64,000 nucleotides of DNA from Diadema setosum (Eukaryota; Echinodermata; Echinoidea; Diadematoida; Diadematidae). How positions within the stretch are numbered: the first letter of the stretch is position 1; the number at the start of each line of letters is the position of its first letter. Location of the stretch: assembly GCF_964275005.1 (NCBI RefSeq), contig NC_092689.1, positions 3,049,001-3,113,000 of the forward strand, in the 5' to 3' direction. Both the position numbers and the translations under genes were made by a program. Below, one piece after another: positions 12,301-23,815 of the stretch. Below the pieces are notes generated by a model. That model saw only the letters and a program-made list of their open reading frames with translations. It made no database searches and was not told the DNA's origin.

Positions 12301-14189
12301 GTAATCAATTAGGCATAGACTCTATGCCAATGTTATGATTAACCAAGTTAGTGCCTGACAATAAAACATTAATATTACTAATAAGCTTAAGATAAATGTT
12401 AAAACAATAATTGGCTTAACTGCAGAATACCCCGCCAAGATCTCCAGACGAGATTTCTCGACTATACTGATCGACTGTGCTTTATTTCGTCCGGGATACT
12501 ACGCACACAGTGCACAAGAAAATCTCGTGCATGCATGCCTCAAAAATCTTGGCGAGATATTCTGCAGTTGTTAATAATAATACTAATGTTAAATATTGAA
12601 TAATAATAATAATTATAATAACAATACTGCCTAGACCAATGATAATAATTAATGATTAACCTATCTAACAACAATCATATTCATACATACAGAGGGGCAT
12701 TGGTAAACATTTGTACTTCAAAGTCAAAACCTAACATCTTCTTCATCAAATTAAACTCAAGACAAGATTGAATTACTTGTAATTTGCCGATTTAAACTTG
12801 GACTTTGTCTAACTGTTACATGTAATGTCAGAATTTAAAGATCTGAATTTGAAAAGTGAAACCTACATTATCATAAAGTTTTCTTTAGACCTGACGTTAA
12901 AAAGTCTATTTTTGTAACTGGTTAGAACTATTGGAAGTGTTAGTGTTATACTAGTGTTAAGGTGGTTTGAATGAAAAAAAAAAATACTTTACAAGTACTG
13001 AACAACCGACTGACAACGAAAACTTATTTTGGAAACGATCATTGTGGAAATCAATTAAATTCTATGGGCAAAAACGGCAGAGTAATGAAGTAATTAGCAC
13101 AACACGTAGTAGCAGGCCCTTCACTTGTAATGGTTACACGTAAGGTGGCCTTACATACGAACCTACGTAATCACCTCCGAAACCGTGATTCTGCGTCCCG
13201 AAAAATGCCCGAGAGATCTCCCGACACCGGCTTGCTTATCCTTGTTGCGACAAAATGCGACAGGTTTTTACTGTAAATGCAAGTGGTTTCTAGTTTAAAA
13301 ACATCCACAAAAATCAAATAAAGACCGGTTTTTTTAAAACCCTTGAGATTTTGCCATAGAAAACAGAGTCCAAAGTCACAAAATTGATGCCTCTTTATCC
13401 AAACTTCACCAAAATACAAGATTTTTAGGGGGAAAACGAACTGCTCGTCGAGTTCTGACTGGTCATTTCGCATGTGCAACATGTGGAGATGTACCGACGT
13501 AAATATCTCTAAACACCTACGTCATATAACCAGGCAAGAGAGAAAAAAACAACCCGGAAGCAGAAATAATTTGGGGTCACTTTATTCAAGATGGCTACTT
13601 GAATGACGTACTTCGTGTAACGTTGAGCTCCACGATAATGTCATCGAATGCAAGTTTCCTGATAATTTTGGTTATCCAAATTAAAGTTTTTGTTTTTAGT
13701 AATTTATAGTGCTTTTTATTGATATTTCTTAAAAGAATTAAAGCTGTATATATAGCCACAGTGCTTTGATGAAAATTGACCTTTTAACACGTCGGCAGAA
13801 TAGGAAATGTGTTAAATGTGACCCCGCTGACATCGCTAACAAATGTATGAGATGGACTGAACATTGTAGCTGAGTCATTCCAGGTCATGAGTCATGATGT
13901 CACATGACAGGAGGGACGATTGCCTGTCAACATGGTAATGAGTTGCACCACTATTGCAGCTATTTCTTACAATGAGAAGGAAAAGACTGGAGTGAATTCA
14001 TTATACTAGGCAATGAGCTTTCAAAGCTTGAGTTAAATTTTGGTAGGAGTTTGATCTTTTGAGCACCATTATGCGGGATATATTTAGGTATAAGTACTTA
14101 AATAAGAATAACTCATTCATATCATTCATAATAATTTACGTGGACTGTCTACATACTCGCATACGGTCTAACATCGACATGAAAACCTA

Positions 14190-14227
<38 letters not shown>

Positions 14228-17200
14228 CCAGTGACAATACAATGCTGAGCCTGACAAGCCAATGGATGGCAACTAGTGACCATTCTACGTTGGTCAGGTT
14301 TTTTTTTTCTTTTCTTCTTCTTCTTCTTCTTCTTCTTCTTCTTCTTCTTCTTCAAGTGTACATATTGTATAGAACATTCTGTATTTGCTTGTTTATAAGA
14401 TTCAATAGGTTCGGATGTATTCAAAGTGTCATATCATCCTATCTTCACGGAGTCCTACAATCAATTCAATTCAATTCATTTTAGTTCAATTAAATGTTTG
14501 TTTTCCACTCGTGGGGTGGAACACCCTCGTCAGCCAAAGGCAGGTTTCAGAGGGGTCCACACAGGTTAAAAATACGAGCATCATTCATAAAGTATTACAG
14601 ACATAAAACATAATTTATGCAAAGAACAGGGGAGAAAGAGATGTAATTCGTCCTTACTCGAAGTAAATATTACATTGAATGTTAATCAACATAGAATTTG
14701 TGATATTGGTTAGAGTGATGATGACAAGTCAGATAACTTCACTAAAGTATGGTAGTCTCTTCCTTTCTCCCAGAGTAGGCCTATCCTGCATACATTGCCA
14801 GGTACCTACACCCACATGGGGGTTCAGAGCTACAGAGAGATGTTGTGGGTTCAGGGTCTTGTCCGTGCGTGATAGAACTTTGAAGATTTGAAGTCGGGAT
14901 CTCAAGATAAAGAGTAGACGGCTTTGTCTATAGGCTGCGATGACACAGAAGACGGCCTTGTTTTGGAAAGGTCACAACATCAGAATTGTCTCTTGACTGG
15001 AAGGGACTCCTTGATAGGTTCCATGACGTTTGTTGTTTGTTCCTGCGACAAAAGTTATTGCACCCGTGAATCTGCGCGCTAAGCCAAACATAAATTCTAC
15101 CCACAAACATAACCCTAACCCTAATCATAATCCTTACATAAAACTACACCTAAAACTCTATTACAACCCTAATCCTAATCCTTATATTATCAAAGTAAAC
15201 CTACAACCCTATTACAACCCATATCCTAACCTCAGTTCTTGGAGAAAATAAGACCGGAGCAATTGTCGCAGGAGCAAAATGTCGTGCCACCCCTTGACAA
15301 GCTATATCAGCATGGGAGCATTCCGTCCAATATTGATTGCTCCCTTGTGTTTTGACGTGATCGTATACTATACCCGTTTAGTGTTAAAACTGTAAGGAAG
15401 CTAAAAATTAAGTACTGTAGTAATCTATTTGAAATGTACGTGCAATACGGAGTGACAATTTCTTTATCTTGAGGTCTTGAAGCCCACTACATCAGCACCG
15501 CAAAACTCCTTCGAAATCCCCGTCGAACCCTTGTGGTACCAACAGCCACATATAGCATTACACTACTGCCGAAAAAAAAAAATGTATTCACCATTTTGTT
15601 TTGGATTAAACAGGGCATTTTTGGTGGTGGCGGTGTTTAATTTCCAAATCTAGGTTGGTATCCACGTGGACCCGATGTACGCCTTCATCATCGTCGGCGG
15701 TATCATCTTTCTCCTGGCCTTCCTGGGCTGCATCGGTTCACTGCGGGAGAACACCTGTCTACTCAAGTTCTACGTCGCGCTCCTTCTCACCATCTTCCTG
15801 GCGGAAATCGCAGTTGGCATCCTAGCTTACATCTTTCAGGACAATTTCTCGAAGCTCACGGATACATGGGTCCAAAAAACTCTAGTCAACTACTTCAGTG
15901 AGTTACACAAGTGGTGTCTCGTGCGTAGATGCAGTGAATGATCTCCGTACAGATTAACTGGTTAGGCCAGTAAAACTCCGAAAGTGACGCTCTTAACGAA
16001 CCTAAAGCAATGGATGGTAGTTTTGGTTTTGTTTTGTTTCGTTTTTCTTGGGGTGTTGCTAAGGAATGAAGTACGCGCCATAGGATGATACTAAGAGATA
16101 GAGAGAAAAAATCATAAAGGAGATACGCTGTAGTAAAGAGTGAGGTTCGGGGAGAAAGAACAAAATTGTTGAAGGAATGAATCCCGAGAGAACGATAATC
16201 GTAGAAGCAAGGCAACGCCTACACACTTTGTCATCTTTTGAGATGGCACGGACAATCCTATTAAGGAGTCTGTCGATATCAGTCTGTCGATAGTACCAAA
16301 AAATATCATGTAAAGCAATTCTATACAGCATTTCCTTGCAGATATGTATATATCTACGTGTGATTGACGCATAATAATGATTCCCATAATGAGTATACTG
16401 TATTAACAAGATCAAACATCTGACTTCCGTCATTCTGATCTGACTTAACACACCGTGTTTTACCATGTCAAATTGACAGATGACCCAGATAGTCAGTTTC
16501 TGATGGACAACATGCAGGAAGGGCTCCAATGCTGTGGTATAGACTCGCCAATGGACTGGCAGTTCAATATGTGAGTATCCAAACGATATCGTCGACATTT
16601 TCAAAAGATATGAACAATTGATCAATCAGCCATTAGAACCTGCGACCTTTCTTTATATAAAGAACACAAACATTAGATTTGTGAAAAAAAAATATTTAAC
16701 TTATATCTTTTCTTTCAACTCTGGCAAGACGAGATGAGAAAAATCACTTAGGGCCTATACATATTGCTTTATCACGAAGAATATATAGGGTTGGTGTGGC
16801 ATATTGGATAAGATTCCCGACTCCCAATCGGCGGATCCGAGTTCGATTACCGCCAAGAGCCTTACGTCCTTGGACGGGATTCCTTTATCATCATCGAAAG
16901 AACATATCTCGTCTTTTTTCTCCCCTGTTATCCCAACACGTCGTTTCATTTCTGTCCCTTCAGATATTTCAACTGCTCATCCAGAGCGCGTTCGCGGTGC
17001 GGCGTACCCTTCTCCTGTTGCACGCCCGACCAGGCCGATCCCATCGGCGTTGAAAACAGACAGTGCGGCTACGGCGTCCTGGCCCAACCGGCCGAAAACT
17101 GGTACCTCAACATTTATACCACTGGTTGCGCCCAGGCACTGCCGGATTGGTTCCTAACCAACGCCCCTTGGATTACCTGCCTTGGTGGGGCGCTGATACT

Positions 17201-17339
17201 CCTTCAGATGATGGCCACCTTCTTGGCCGTGTTGCTCGTACGGAATGTGGAGAGTGTGAAGGCAAACTTGGACACTTCCACTTCCCAGGGAAATTACACT
17301 GGCACTGACAATTCGGCATATGTTATTAGCATGTTTTAA
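9371..17339 (+). CDS. Tetraspanin copy B (TspanC8-like), complete
   Basis: Exons are 9371-9529, 15654-15897, 16480-16570 and 16964-17339 (stop TAA 17337-17339). Lengths 159+244+91+376 give 289 residues with consistent phases. Exon 1 starts MTTGRHAK and encodes the first membrane segment with a juxtamembrane cysteine (SACLKY). Exon 2 has membrane segments 2-3 and the GCIGSLRENTC loop. Exon 3 has QCCGIDSP. Exon 4 has RCGVPFSCC, QCGY, TTGC, membrane segment 4, then a tail of about 25 residues with NYTG. Eight loop cysteines place it in the TspanC8 group of ADAM10 partners at the cell surface. The donor of exon 2 reads TTCAGTGAGT, which makes the joined codon Asn where A and C have Asp. The terminal VKANL lacks the tryptophan seen in A and C. 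Intron 1 (6.1 kb) is swollen by mobile elements. It is the unit 1 partner of copy C. Confidence 0.92.
10268..10441. mobile_element. MITE with CAGGGGGGCATTTCATGAAG ends
   Basis: Long inverted repeats (GGGGGGCATTTCATGAAGGA...TCCTTCATGAAATGCCCCCC) with internal TTGTCGGATA repeats. Unit 2 has an uninterrupted site at 32791 (CACCAGATTATTTT). Confidence 0.8.
11286..11567. mobile_element. 282-bp TTCGGAATAACG element with 8-bp target duplication
   Basis: Flanked by GACAAACT at 11278-11285 and 11568-11575; unit 2 has a single GACAGACT. The ends GGGTGCTGTTCGTTATTCCG / CGGAATAACGAGCTGTAACC are inverted repeats. The interior consists of inverted and direct copies of the GTTATTCCGAAGGTTC motif. An 8-bp duplication fits hAT- or P-type transposition. 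Confidence 0.85.
11696..13845. mobile_element. 2.15-kb insertion with short inverted ends, unit 1 only
   Basis: Unit 2 runs directly across this point (CTACAAGTGTATGAG near 34041). The ends CATTTGTAGCTATGTTAG and CTGACATCGCTAACAAATG are imperfect inverted repeats. No transposase frame is visible, so it looks non-autonomous. It lies in copy B intron 1 and carries another palindromic element at about 12419-12572. Confidence 0.6.
12419..12572. mobile_element. MITE-like palindrome with CTGCAGAATA ends
   Basis: AACTGCAGAATACCCCGCCAAG at the left (12 + 10 bases of inverted similarity) mirrors CTTGGCGAGATATTCTGCAG at the right. Nested in the 11696-13845 insertion. Confidence 0.6.
14187..14226. repeat. 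(CA)n microsatellite
   Basis: Perfect CA repeat in copy B intron 1. Unit 2 has a poly(A)-like tract at the matching place. Confidence 0.95.
14314..14354. repeat. (TTC)n microsatellite
   Basis: About 13 TTC units. Unit 2 has only about four units near 34498. Confidence 0.95.
14455..14640 (-). mobile_element. Probable LINE 3' end, unit 1 copy
   Basis: CAATTCAATTCAATTCATTT followed by CCACTCGTGGGGTGGAACA, paired with 34621-34810 in unit 2. The pentamer-like run at one edge looks like a LINE tail repeat in minus orientation. It predates the duplication. Confidence 0.35.
15024..15296. repeat. MITE-like element with CCCTAA-rich interior, unit 1
   Basis: TTGTTCCTGCGACAA at the left and ATTGTCGCAGGAGCAA at the right are inverted repeats. 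Between them is a degenerate AACCCTAACCCTAAT array. The unit 2 copy is 35525-35800. The array is too degenerate to be a recent telomere insertion. Confidence 0.6.
16788..16890 (+). mobile_element. tRNA-derived SINE head, truncated (copy B intron 3)
   Basis: GGTGTGGCATATTGGATAAG (A-box-like) and GAGTTCGATTACC (B-box-like) give a tRNA-type head. The body is missing after the conserved TTACGTCCTTGGAC. Paired with 38071-38165 in unit 2, so it is older than the duplication. Confidence 0.7.
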
Positions 17340-17548
17340 AGACATGCAGGTGAAGAGAACAAACAGAAAGTTCCATCCAAAAGGCTTGGAATGCTATGTA
17401 GAGAGGTTAAATAGCATTTCGTACCCTTTGATATTACCAGATTCTTTATGTTCCCGAGAGAAAAGTAATTTACAGTACTCGGTAGTGATGGATTAGTCCA
17501 AGTACTATTTAGAACTTTGACAAAAAGTTTGCTGAGCTCGAATGAAGC

Positions 17549-17711
17549 CAGGGGCCCGTTGCATAAAAGTTACAATTATGGTAACTTTGCCATCCAATGG
17601 TAACTTCCATGGAATTCTTGATTTTAATTGGCTGTTGAGTATTGTTGCCATGGTAGTTACCACTGGATGGCAAAGTTACCATAATTGTAACTTTTATGCA
17701 ACGGGCCCCAG
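17549..17711. mobile_element. MITE with GGGGCCCGTTGCATAAAAG ends
   Basis: Near-perfect inverted repeats of about 50 bases (GGGGCCCGTTGCATAAAAGT then TACAATTATGGTAACTTTG) around a short loop. Absent from the matching unit 2 region near 40862. Lies about 210 bases past the copy B stop codon. Confidence 0.8.
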
Positions 17712-17808
17712 ATCTTTTCCAACGACTCATTAGACGTGCAATTTTACGCAGATTCTTTGACTCATGTATGCGTGCGTAGCAAATAGTGGGTAGTGTGTTT
17801 TTATTTTT

Positions 17809-18239
17809 GTCCCCGCCGAACGAGTTCGAGCAGGGGACTATGAACGTACGTGTGTGTGTCCGTCCGTCGTCCGTCCGTCTGTGTGTTTGTCCGTGTGTGA
17901 TCAAAATGTTCAATTTGCTACTTCTCTGTCATCGATGAGCCAATTTTGATTCTGTTTGTTTTATATGATACCACTACATGGGAGCTTTGAAACTTCTACA
18001 CAGAATTTCATTTGTGACCTTTGACCTTGACCTTTGACCTATATTGTACATTTTGCTACAAAATGCTACTCCTTCGCCATTTCTAACCCGATTTCGATTC
18101 CGTTTGCTTTATGTGATGACACTAGGTGAGGGCTTCAAAACTTGTACACAGAATTTTGACCTTTGACTTCTTTGACCTTTGACCTTGATTTTTGACCTGT
18201 ATTGTACATTGGCTACAAAATGCTACTTCCGGCGGGGAC
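17809..18239. mobile_element. 431-bp element with GTCCCCGCCG ends
   Basis: Inverted ends GTCCCCGCCG / CGGCGGGGAC with two internal near-repeats that each hold TTTGACC clusters and CTACAAAATGCTACT. Unit 2 lacks it (TTTTTGTACAAGTG near 40932). Confidence 0.75.
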
Positions 18240-18483
18240 ATAATTTATATTACGCACCGCGTAATTTCTACTTTTCCTTGTTGTACAAGCGTTTGTTGAT
18301 GTTTATCTCACCGCTGTCTAGCATTTGGCTATTCCATGTCGTATGATGTTTAATGATTTTAAAGAATATTTCTTTCGAAATATTTCAAAGATCAACGCGT
18401 ACATATCATACGGCGAACAAGACATGTATCAGGAACGTGTTGAAGTGTGACATTGTGAAGAATTGACAGGATGAATAGATTTT

Positions 18484-18936
18484 TCACCTCCGCCAAGGAG
18501 GTTATGTTTTTTGTCGGCGTTGGTTAGTTTATTTGTCTGTTTGCAAAATAACTCAATTATAAGTTATGAACGGATTTGGATTTAATTTTCAGGAAAAGTT
18601 GACAGTGACAAAAGAAAAAGATTATTGAATTATAGTAGTGACCCGGATCACCGCCTGGATCCAGGATTTTTACAGATTTTTTTTTTTTTTTTAAAGAATT
18701 CTCTATCATTGGGAAATTGTGCTATTTTCAGCATATGTGTATACAACTCCACAATGAATAGATAACTTAGCATCATCATTGCTCTTTTGTACACTATACT
18801 TATGATGGTGACCGTTAATCAACTTTTATTACACAGAGGGAATGGTCTATATTGATGAAGGACTATAATACAATGTACATGTATAGGGTGGAAATGAGCT
18901 GCTTGGCAGTGGTCTACGATCTTCGAGTGCTTATAT
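18484..18936. mobile_element. CACCTCCGCCAAGGAGG-type element, unit 1
   Basis: Begins TTTCACCTCCGCCAAGGAGG and ends near GCTTGGCAGTGGTCTACGAT plus CTTCGAGTGC. Related copies are 41149-42996 (interrupted) and 45620-46061. No coding capacity is seen. Confidence 0.65.
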
Positions 18937-19565
18937 TATTTCATCACCATGGTTATATTCCACATGTAATATCAAAGGCATTATCCAACACTTTACTTCA
19001 ACCTCAATATGGTATTGGTATAGTACTGTATTGGTGGTTTATAAGTCTATAAGTAACCTTACAGTTCTCCTCCGTGTGAAAGAGTACCCAGGAATGACTG
19101 CAATATTTGGCGAGTCATATTTCTAGTAGTCGAATCTGAATAAAATGATAAACTTGAGTGTCCAGTGGTATCACAAGATAAAACACACATCTACATACAT
19201 GTATTAAACATTTCAACAGTCTAGCGTAGTATCATGGAGTGGTGATTTTGGTCGCAAGACACTTTCTCATTAATGCCTTACTTGCAAATATGTAAATCTA
19301 GATTAAATTATTTTTATTATTTGTACATGTGCGTGTGTATTCTTTCCTTATTTTTTTTATCTAAATTGATGTGCCGTGCCAGAAAGCTGTTTATCACTCA
19401 GAGGAACATCGCGTGATTACATGGAATATAAAATAATGTAACATCAATGAAATGCAAGGAGAAAGAACATGTGAATCAGTCTCATTTATTTTTATACCAA
19501 GTATAACACATGACCCTCCCAGTGATCAGGCCATTCCAAAACTCCCAACACGAATCACATATTGA

Positions 19566-19702
19566 ACACTTACGCACATGCACACAAGTATTTCCTCCTG
19601 CTTGCATTCAAGTTCTCCACCAAGAAAAAACCCGCCAACTCACATGGAATCTAGTTCTTGCCCAAGTTGAGATATTACACACACTGACACAGACACACAC
19701 AA

Positions 19703-19735
<33 letters not shown>

Positions 19736-20170
19736 TAATCATTTTGTCCTGTTTGCGTTCATGTACCAAGGAAAAATGCCACCCACATGGAAGCAAATCA
19801 TTGCACAAGCTGATATATCACACTCATACACACAAGTATTTTTCCCAATTAAATTCAAGTTCTCTACCGAGAAAATACAACCAACTCGCACAGGTAAGTT
19901 CTTGCGCAGGCTGGATATCACACACAGGCACACAAGCATTTTTTTCCCTGCTTAAATTCAAGTTCTCTATTAAGAAAATTCAACCGACTCACAGAGAGTA
20001 AATTTCTTGCAAATGCTAAGATACACTCACACACACCTGCACACAGGCATTTTATCCTGCTAGCATTCCAGTAGTTGAACTAAGAAAAATCGAACCCAAC
20101 TCGCATTGAATCAAGTTCTTCATAAGCTGCAATAATGCAATCAAGTGCTCTACCGAGAAAACGACAAGCG
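19566..20170. repeat. Tandem array of ~100-110-bp units, unit 1
   Basis: Five or so degenerate copies of a unit that runs from a CACACA tract through a CCTGC segment, TCAAGTTCTC-ACC-AGAAAA, CAACTCACA and GTTCTTGC to GATAT-ACAC. The array is also in unit 2 (43610-44240). Several reading frames stay open across it because of the repeat structure, not because of coding. Confidence 0.8.
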
Positions 20171-21118
20171 TGGTGTCAAGATCTTGCAAAAACTCAGATA
20201 TTTTCCCCTCCACAATGATTAAAATAGGTAAAGGGGACTGTTCCTCCACCCAGGACACACGCGTGATCGACACTAATGAAGTCCAAAGTATGCATCACAA
20301 AACTATTCCACATTCAATGACTTTCCCTGATGAAAATAATTTTATTGTCACTTGATATCTCGCATGCGACATTCAAGTGAGATTTTTTCTCTCTCTTTTT
20401 CTGCTAAAATACAATTCATAATATACCATTCCTTGCAGATTATACAACCAGTGTGGGGAAACTCAGTATAAAGTCAAGTCTATGTTATACTCCAACTCAC
20501 ACTTCCATTGGCATTGTGTACAATTACATTTCATCATAAACATCACTGCCTATAAAGTCAGTGAATGTATGCATAAACAACCCCACATGACGGATGAAAA
20601 CCTTGCCTGTAAAGTGTAAGATCATTCTATCATTGTGTGTGTTCAAAATAAAGAAACATGTATGTGTGTGTACATACACACGCATGTATTCACATATACA
20701 AGTATGTACATTACATGTGTATATGCCTTTATGTTCATATGCTCCCCAAGTCCAATGTGCTGATACATATGTTATAAACATGCAAGTAAACATTAGCTTG
20801 TTACACACATGGCTAGTATAGAAGACATTAGATACAGCATCTTCATAATATACATGTAGTAGCTTTTCACAGAGATACTGACAAGGACCCTGCATCAATC
20901 ACATGGGTGTCCATTTTTACACATACAATTTGACAGCATGTGTACAAAACGGCATACAAGAAGAAAGATATATCAGCACCTGGATTAATATCTGCAGTAA
21001 TTTCCCTACAGGAACTGAACCCTAGCATGATGTCTGCGAGTTTCTGCCAATTAACCCATAACTTCTGCTACATAGCAATTCCAAAAAAAAAAAAAAAAAG
21101 TTTAAGTACAGCACATCC

Positions 21119-21281
21119 CAGACAGAAAATCTGTCTGTCCAGAGGAGTCTTTTTTTTTCTTTTTTTTTTTTTTTTTGCTTTATCGGCTCTCTTCCGTAGG
21201 AGGAGATCCTTGAAGCCATGCAGACGCAGTCTCTGCAGAACATATCCCCGATGACCAGATACAGACCGATCTTTTGGTCAA
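21119..21281. mobile_element. 163-bp insertion with 9-bp target duplication
   Basis: AGCACATCC flanks both sides (21110-21118, 21282-21290). Unit 2 has one copy and no insert. The minus strand reads a unique ~110-base segment, then a long A tract, then a small hairpin (CAGACAGA/TCTGTCTG). The source is not recognised. Confidence 0.7.
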
Positions 21282-22735
21282 AGCACATCCGACACCTGTC
21301 TGTAAAGGGTTATAAGACTCAAGTGTACTATAAACGTTGATATTTTCACGTGATTAATATTTAATGTTGGGAGGTTCAAAAACATTTTGCGGATTTTTTA
21401 ATTCATGCATTGCTATTGTCATTTCAATTCAAAATGTTCAGAGAAAATCATGAAGATATTTTCGCAGGTTTTAGAGTTCGCACAATTCTTTGTATGTTTG
21501 GTCTCAGAGCTTACTTGCTGCATGTCAGTACTTCTTTATATATTCTACTTTTGATAACGTGGCTTCTCTGTTGCAAATGAGAACTGATAATCACGGTCTT
21601 CAATGCTGATCAACAATTGAAACTTAATTCCAACATAATTCTGGAATTTTTCACAGCAATAATGATTAACACAATGCTGCATACCGGCACTACTGGTTCG
21701 ACGGTCCAGGCCAGTAAAAATCAGTAACTTTTTCAGGAATGGACCAGTAAAAAAATGGAAACACAGGGTGCCTACTTGTCTGACAGGGACAGGTCGAACC
21801 AATAGAAGAAATGGATTAGTGTGCAGCCCTGATTAACAATTAATGCACAAGAAGCATTTTACCAAGTCATTACAACCAATGATTCAATCACAACTGAAAG
21901 AAAAAACCTTCCATTTCTAGATACTGTGATGTTGAAGTACTTATCAGGGAGTACTATGGGGCTCATCCTCATCATCCTCAATCTCTTAACTGCATTTTCT
22001 CATTCTTCTTCACTATTTCTTTTTCATTTTCAATGTATTAATTCCCTTCTCAAAACCAGTTTGTGATACTGAGAGAATGCCCAAAACTGCATTATCAAAA
22101 CAGACAGTACAAACCTCATCAAATGTTTTGGGGTTTCTCTTGTGCAAAATCTGCTGAAATGAGGGAACTGAAAAGCTGGAATTGGAGGTACATTATTGAT
22201 TCTGCTTGGCAAATGGATATCTGAAGAGGGAATCTCATTATCAGGTAAAAAAAAAAAACAAGGTGGAGGCAGGCAACTTCCTCTCATCTCACCTTATTGT
22301 CCCTTTTGTTTCCTTTATCGATTTGGCACTGTAAAAGCTGTTATTTTTACGTACAGCTATTTTCACGAATGAGGAGGTCATAGACATTTTCATGAGATGC
22401 TGTTTTTGCAATATGACATAAAGGCTTATCGTAAGTGCCATACATGTAATACCTATCTGTTCATGATATTTAATAAGATGTGAAATTTGTGGCCCTACGG
22501 TAATTTGTGACAAAGAAAGTAAACCCTATAATAAAAATTTTACAGTACCCTCATTGTGCATATCCATTTGTAATAACATGTATCACTTCACATTGTGCTT
22601 GCATTCATAATGTGTGATAACACCACATTCTTTATCCTGAACTCCCCTTCAAATTTCACTTCTTTTCTTAAGCCAACTTTTCGGACCATAAAATGTTGAT
22701 ACCTCATAGGTAAGACAGGCAGTCAGAACACTATA

Positions 22736-23077
22736 GACCGATTCTGTGATGCGCTATGTGTATTTTTGGCATGGGCAGCGCCATTACTGCGGTGTCTCAG
22801 CCGACCCCCCCCCCCCCCCTCCTCTCTCCCCACCCCTCTCACGGGCGCGGAATGAAAAACTGAGGCATGGTTGTTTTAGCCAATGGGCGTCTCGTACTGA
22901 GTGCGCGAATGCTTGCTTAATGCGCGAACCTTTGTTACAAGTGCGCGATAAACATGTTGCCCGTGGGGTGGGGGAGAGGAGGGGGGGGGGGGGGTCGGCT
23001 AAGACACCTCAAAATGAGCTTATGGCTGCGCCCAGTGCCACAAATTGTTTGCTGCCCTCAACGAACCCGAATCGGTC
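22736..23077. mobile_element. 342-bp MITE with GACCGATTC ends and nested C/G-tract palindrome
   Basis: Ends TAGACCGATTC / GAATCGGTCTA, flanked by TATA (22732-22735, 23078-23081). Unit 2 has TGTA with no insert (46570s). Inside lies a second inverted repeat, GTGTCTCAGCCGACCCC / GGGGTCGGCTAAGACAC, bounded by long C and G runs. Confidence 0.85.
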
Positions 23078-23654
23078 TATAAAAAGAAACAAAGTCTTTC
23101 AACTCAGTGGTGGCCTCCCAAAATACCACTGATGATCTCAACAGGGCGTCACAGAAATTTGTTGGCATATCCCACCTTATGTGATATGTGAATAATCTTC
23201 GTATCTAACTTTGAAACACCACATTCAGAAAATGCTGGATACCTCGCCCAGTACATGATTAAATGTGTAATGTCATTTCTTGGTAGAATTTTGATTGTGT
23301 GCATGACAATCTAATCACTTATTTCATAATTATTTCATATTATTATTATCATTATTATAATTGAAATTTAAAATTAAACAAGATTTCTTCACTTTAATTG
23401 CAGTATACACTTTATGTGCAGTTAAAAAACAATACAGCTCTTGACTTTTAAAGAACCATCAAATAGCCACCAAAACTCTGCAAGTTCTGTTTTGTGGCAA
23501 GGATAAAATTTGCTCACTGAAGGTCTAGAACAAGAAATCACCAAATTTGTATTCTTTTAGTGAAATCACCATTTGGCAACGCTGTTTAAGAGGAATGATT
23601 ATATAATTAGCTCTTTGCAGCTTCAACAGGTGGTGTTGATAACAAAGAACAGGT

Positions 23655-23709
23655 TCCCCCCCCCCCCCATAAGTTATGGTGACAACAATGTAGGGGGGGG
23701 GGGGGGGGT
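23655..23709. repeat. Paired C-run and G-run, expanded in unit 1
   Basis: A 13-base C run and a 15-base G run flank ATAAGTTATGGTGACAACAA. In unit 2 (47110-47145) the same spots have only CCCC and GGGGG. Confidence 0.85.
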
Positions 23710-23815
23710 CAGCAGACAGCCTGGTTCACACACGACTGGAAGACATGATAGGCTCACATAACAGTCCCACTGACCCCGATCCAGCCAGCACACATCGCGC
23801 ATCAAGCCTCCCGCA

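Larger units (their letters stand above)
17340..23815. other. Intergenic between copy B and the DERA stub
   Basis: Filled by MITEs, the CTCCGCC element, a ~100-bp tandem array, CA-rich tracts and unique A/T-rich sequence that is collinear with 40673-47251. I see no supported gene. Confidence 0.6.

Noticed and set aside
15100-15250. True telomere end
   Set aside because: CCCTAA words are degenerate, short, and shared by both duplication units as part of a repeat element.
16059-16625. 188-residue minus frame in copy B
   Set aside because: Antisense to tetraspanin intron 2 and exon 3; unit 2 does not preserve it.
19510-20001. 163-residue frame
   Set aside because: Driven by the ~100-bp tandem array and CA runs.
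19566-20170. CRISPR-like array
   Set aside because: Units are long and degenerate with no constant short repeat and spacer pattern, and the genome is eukaryotic.
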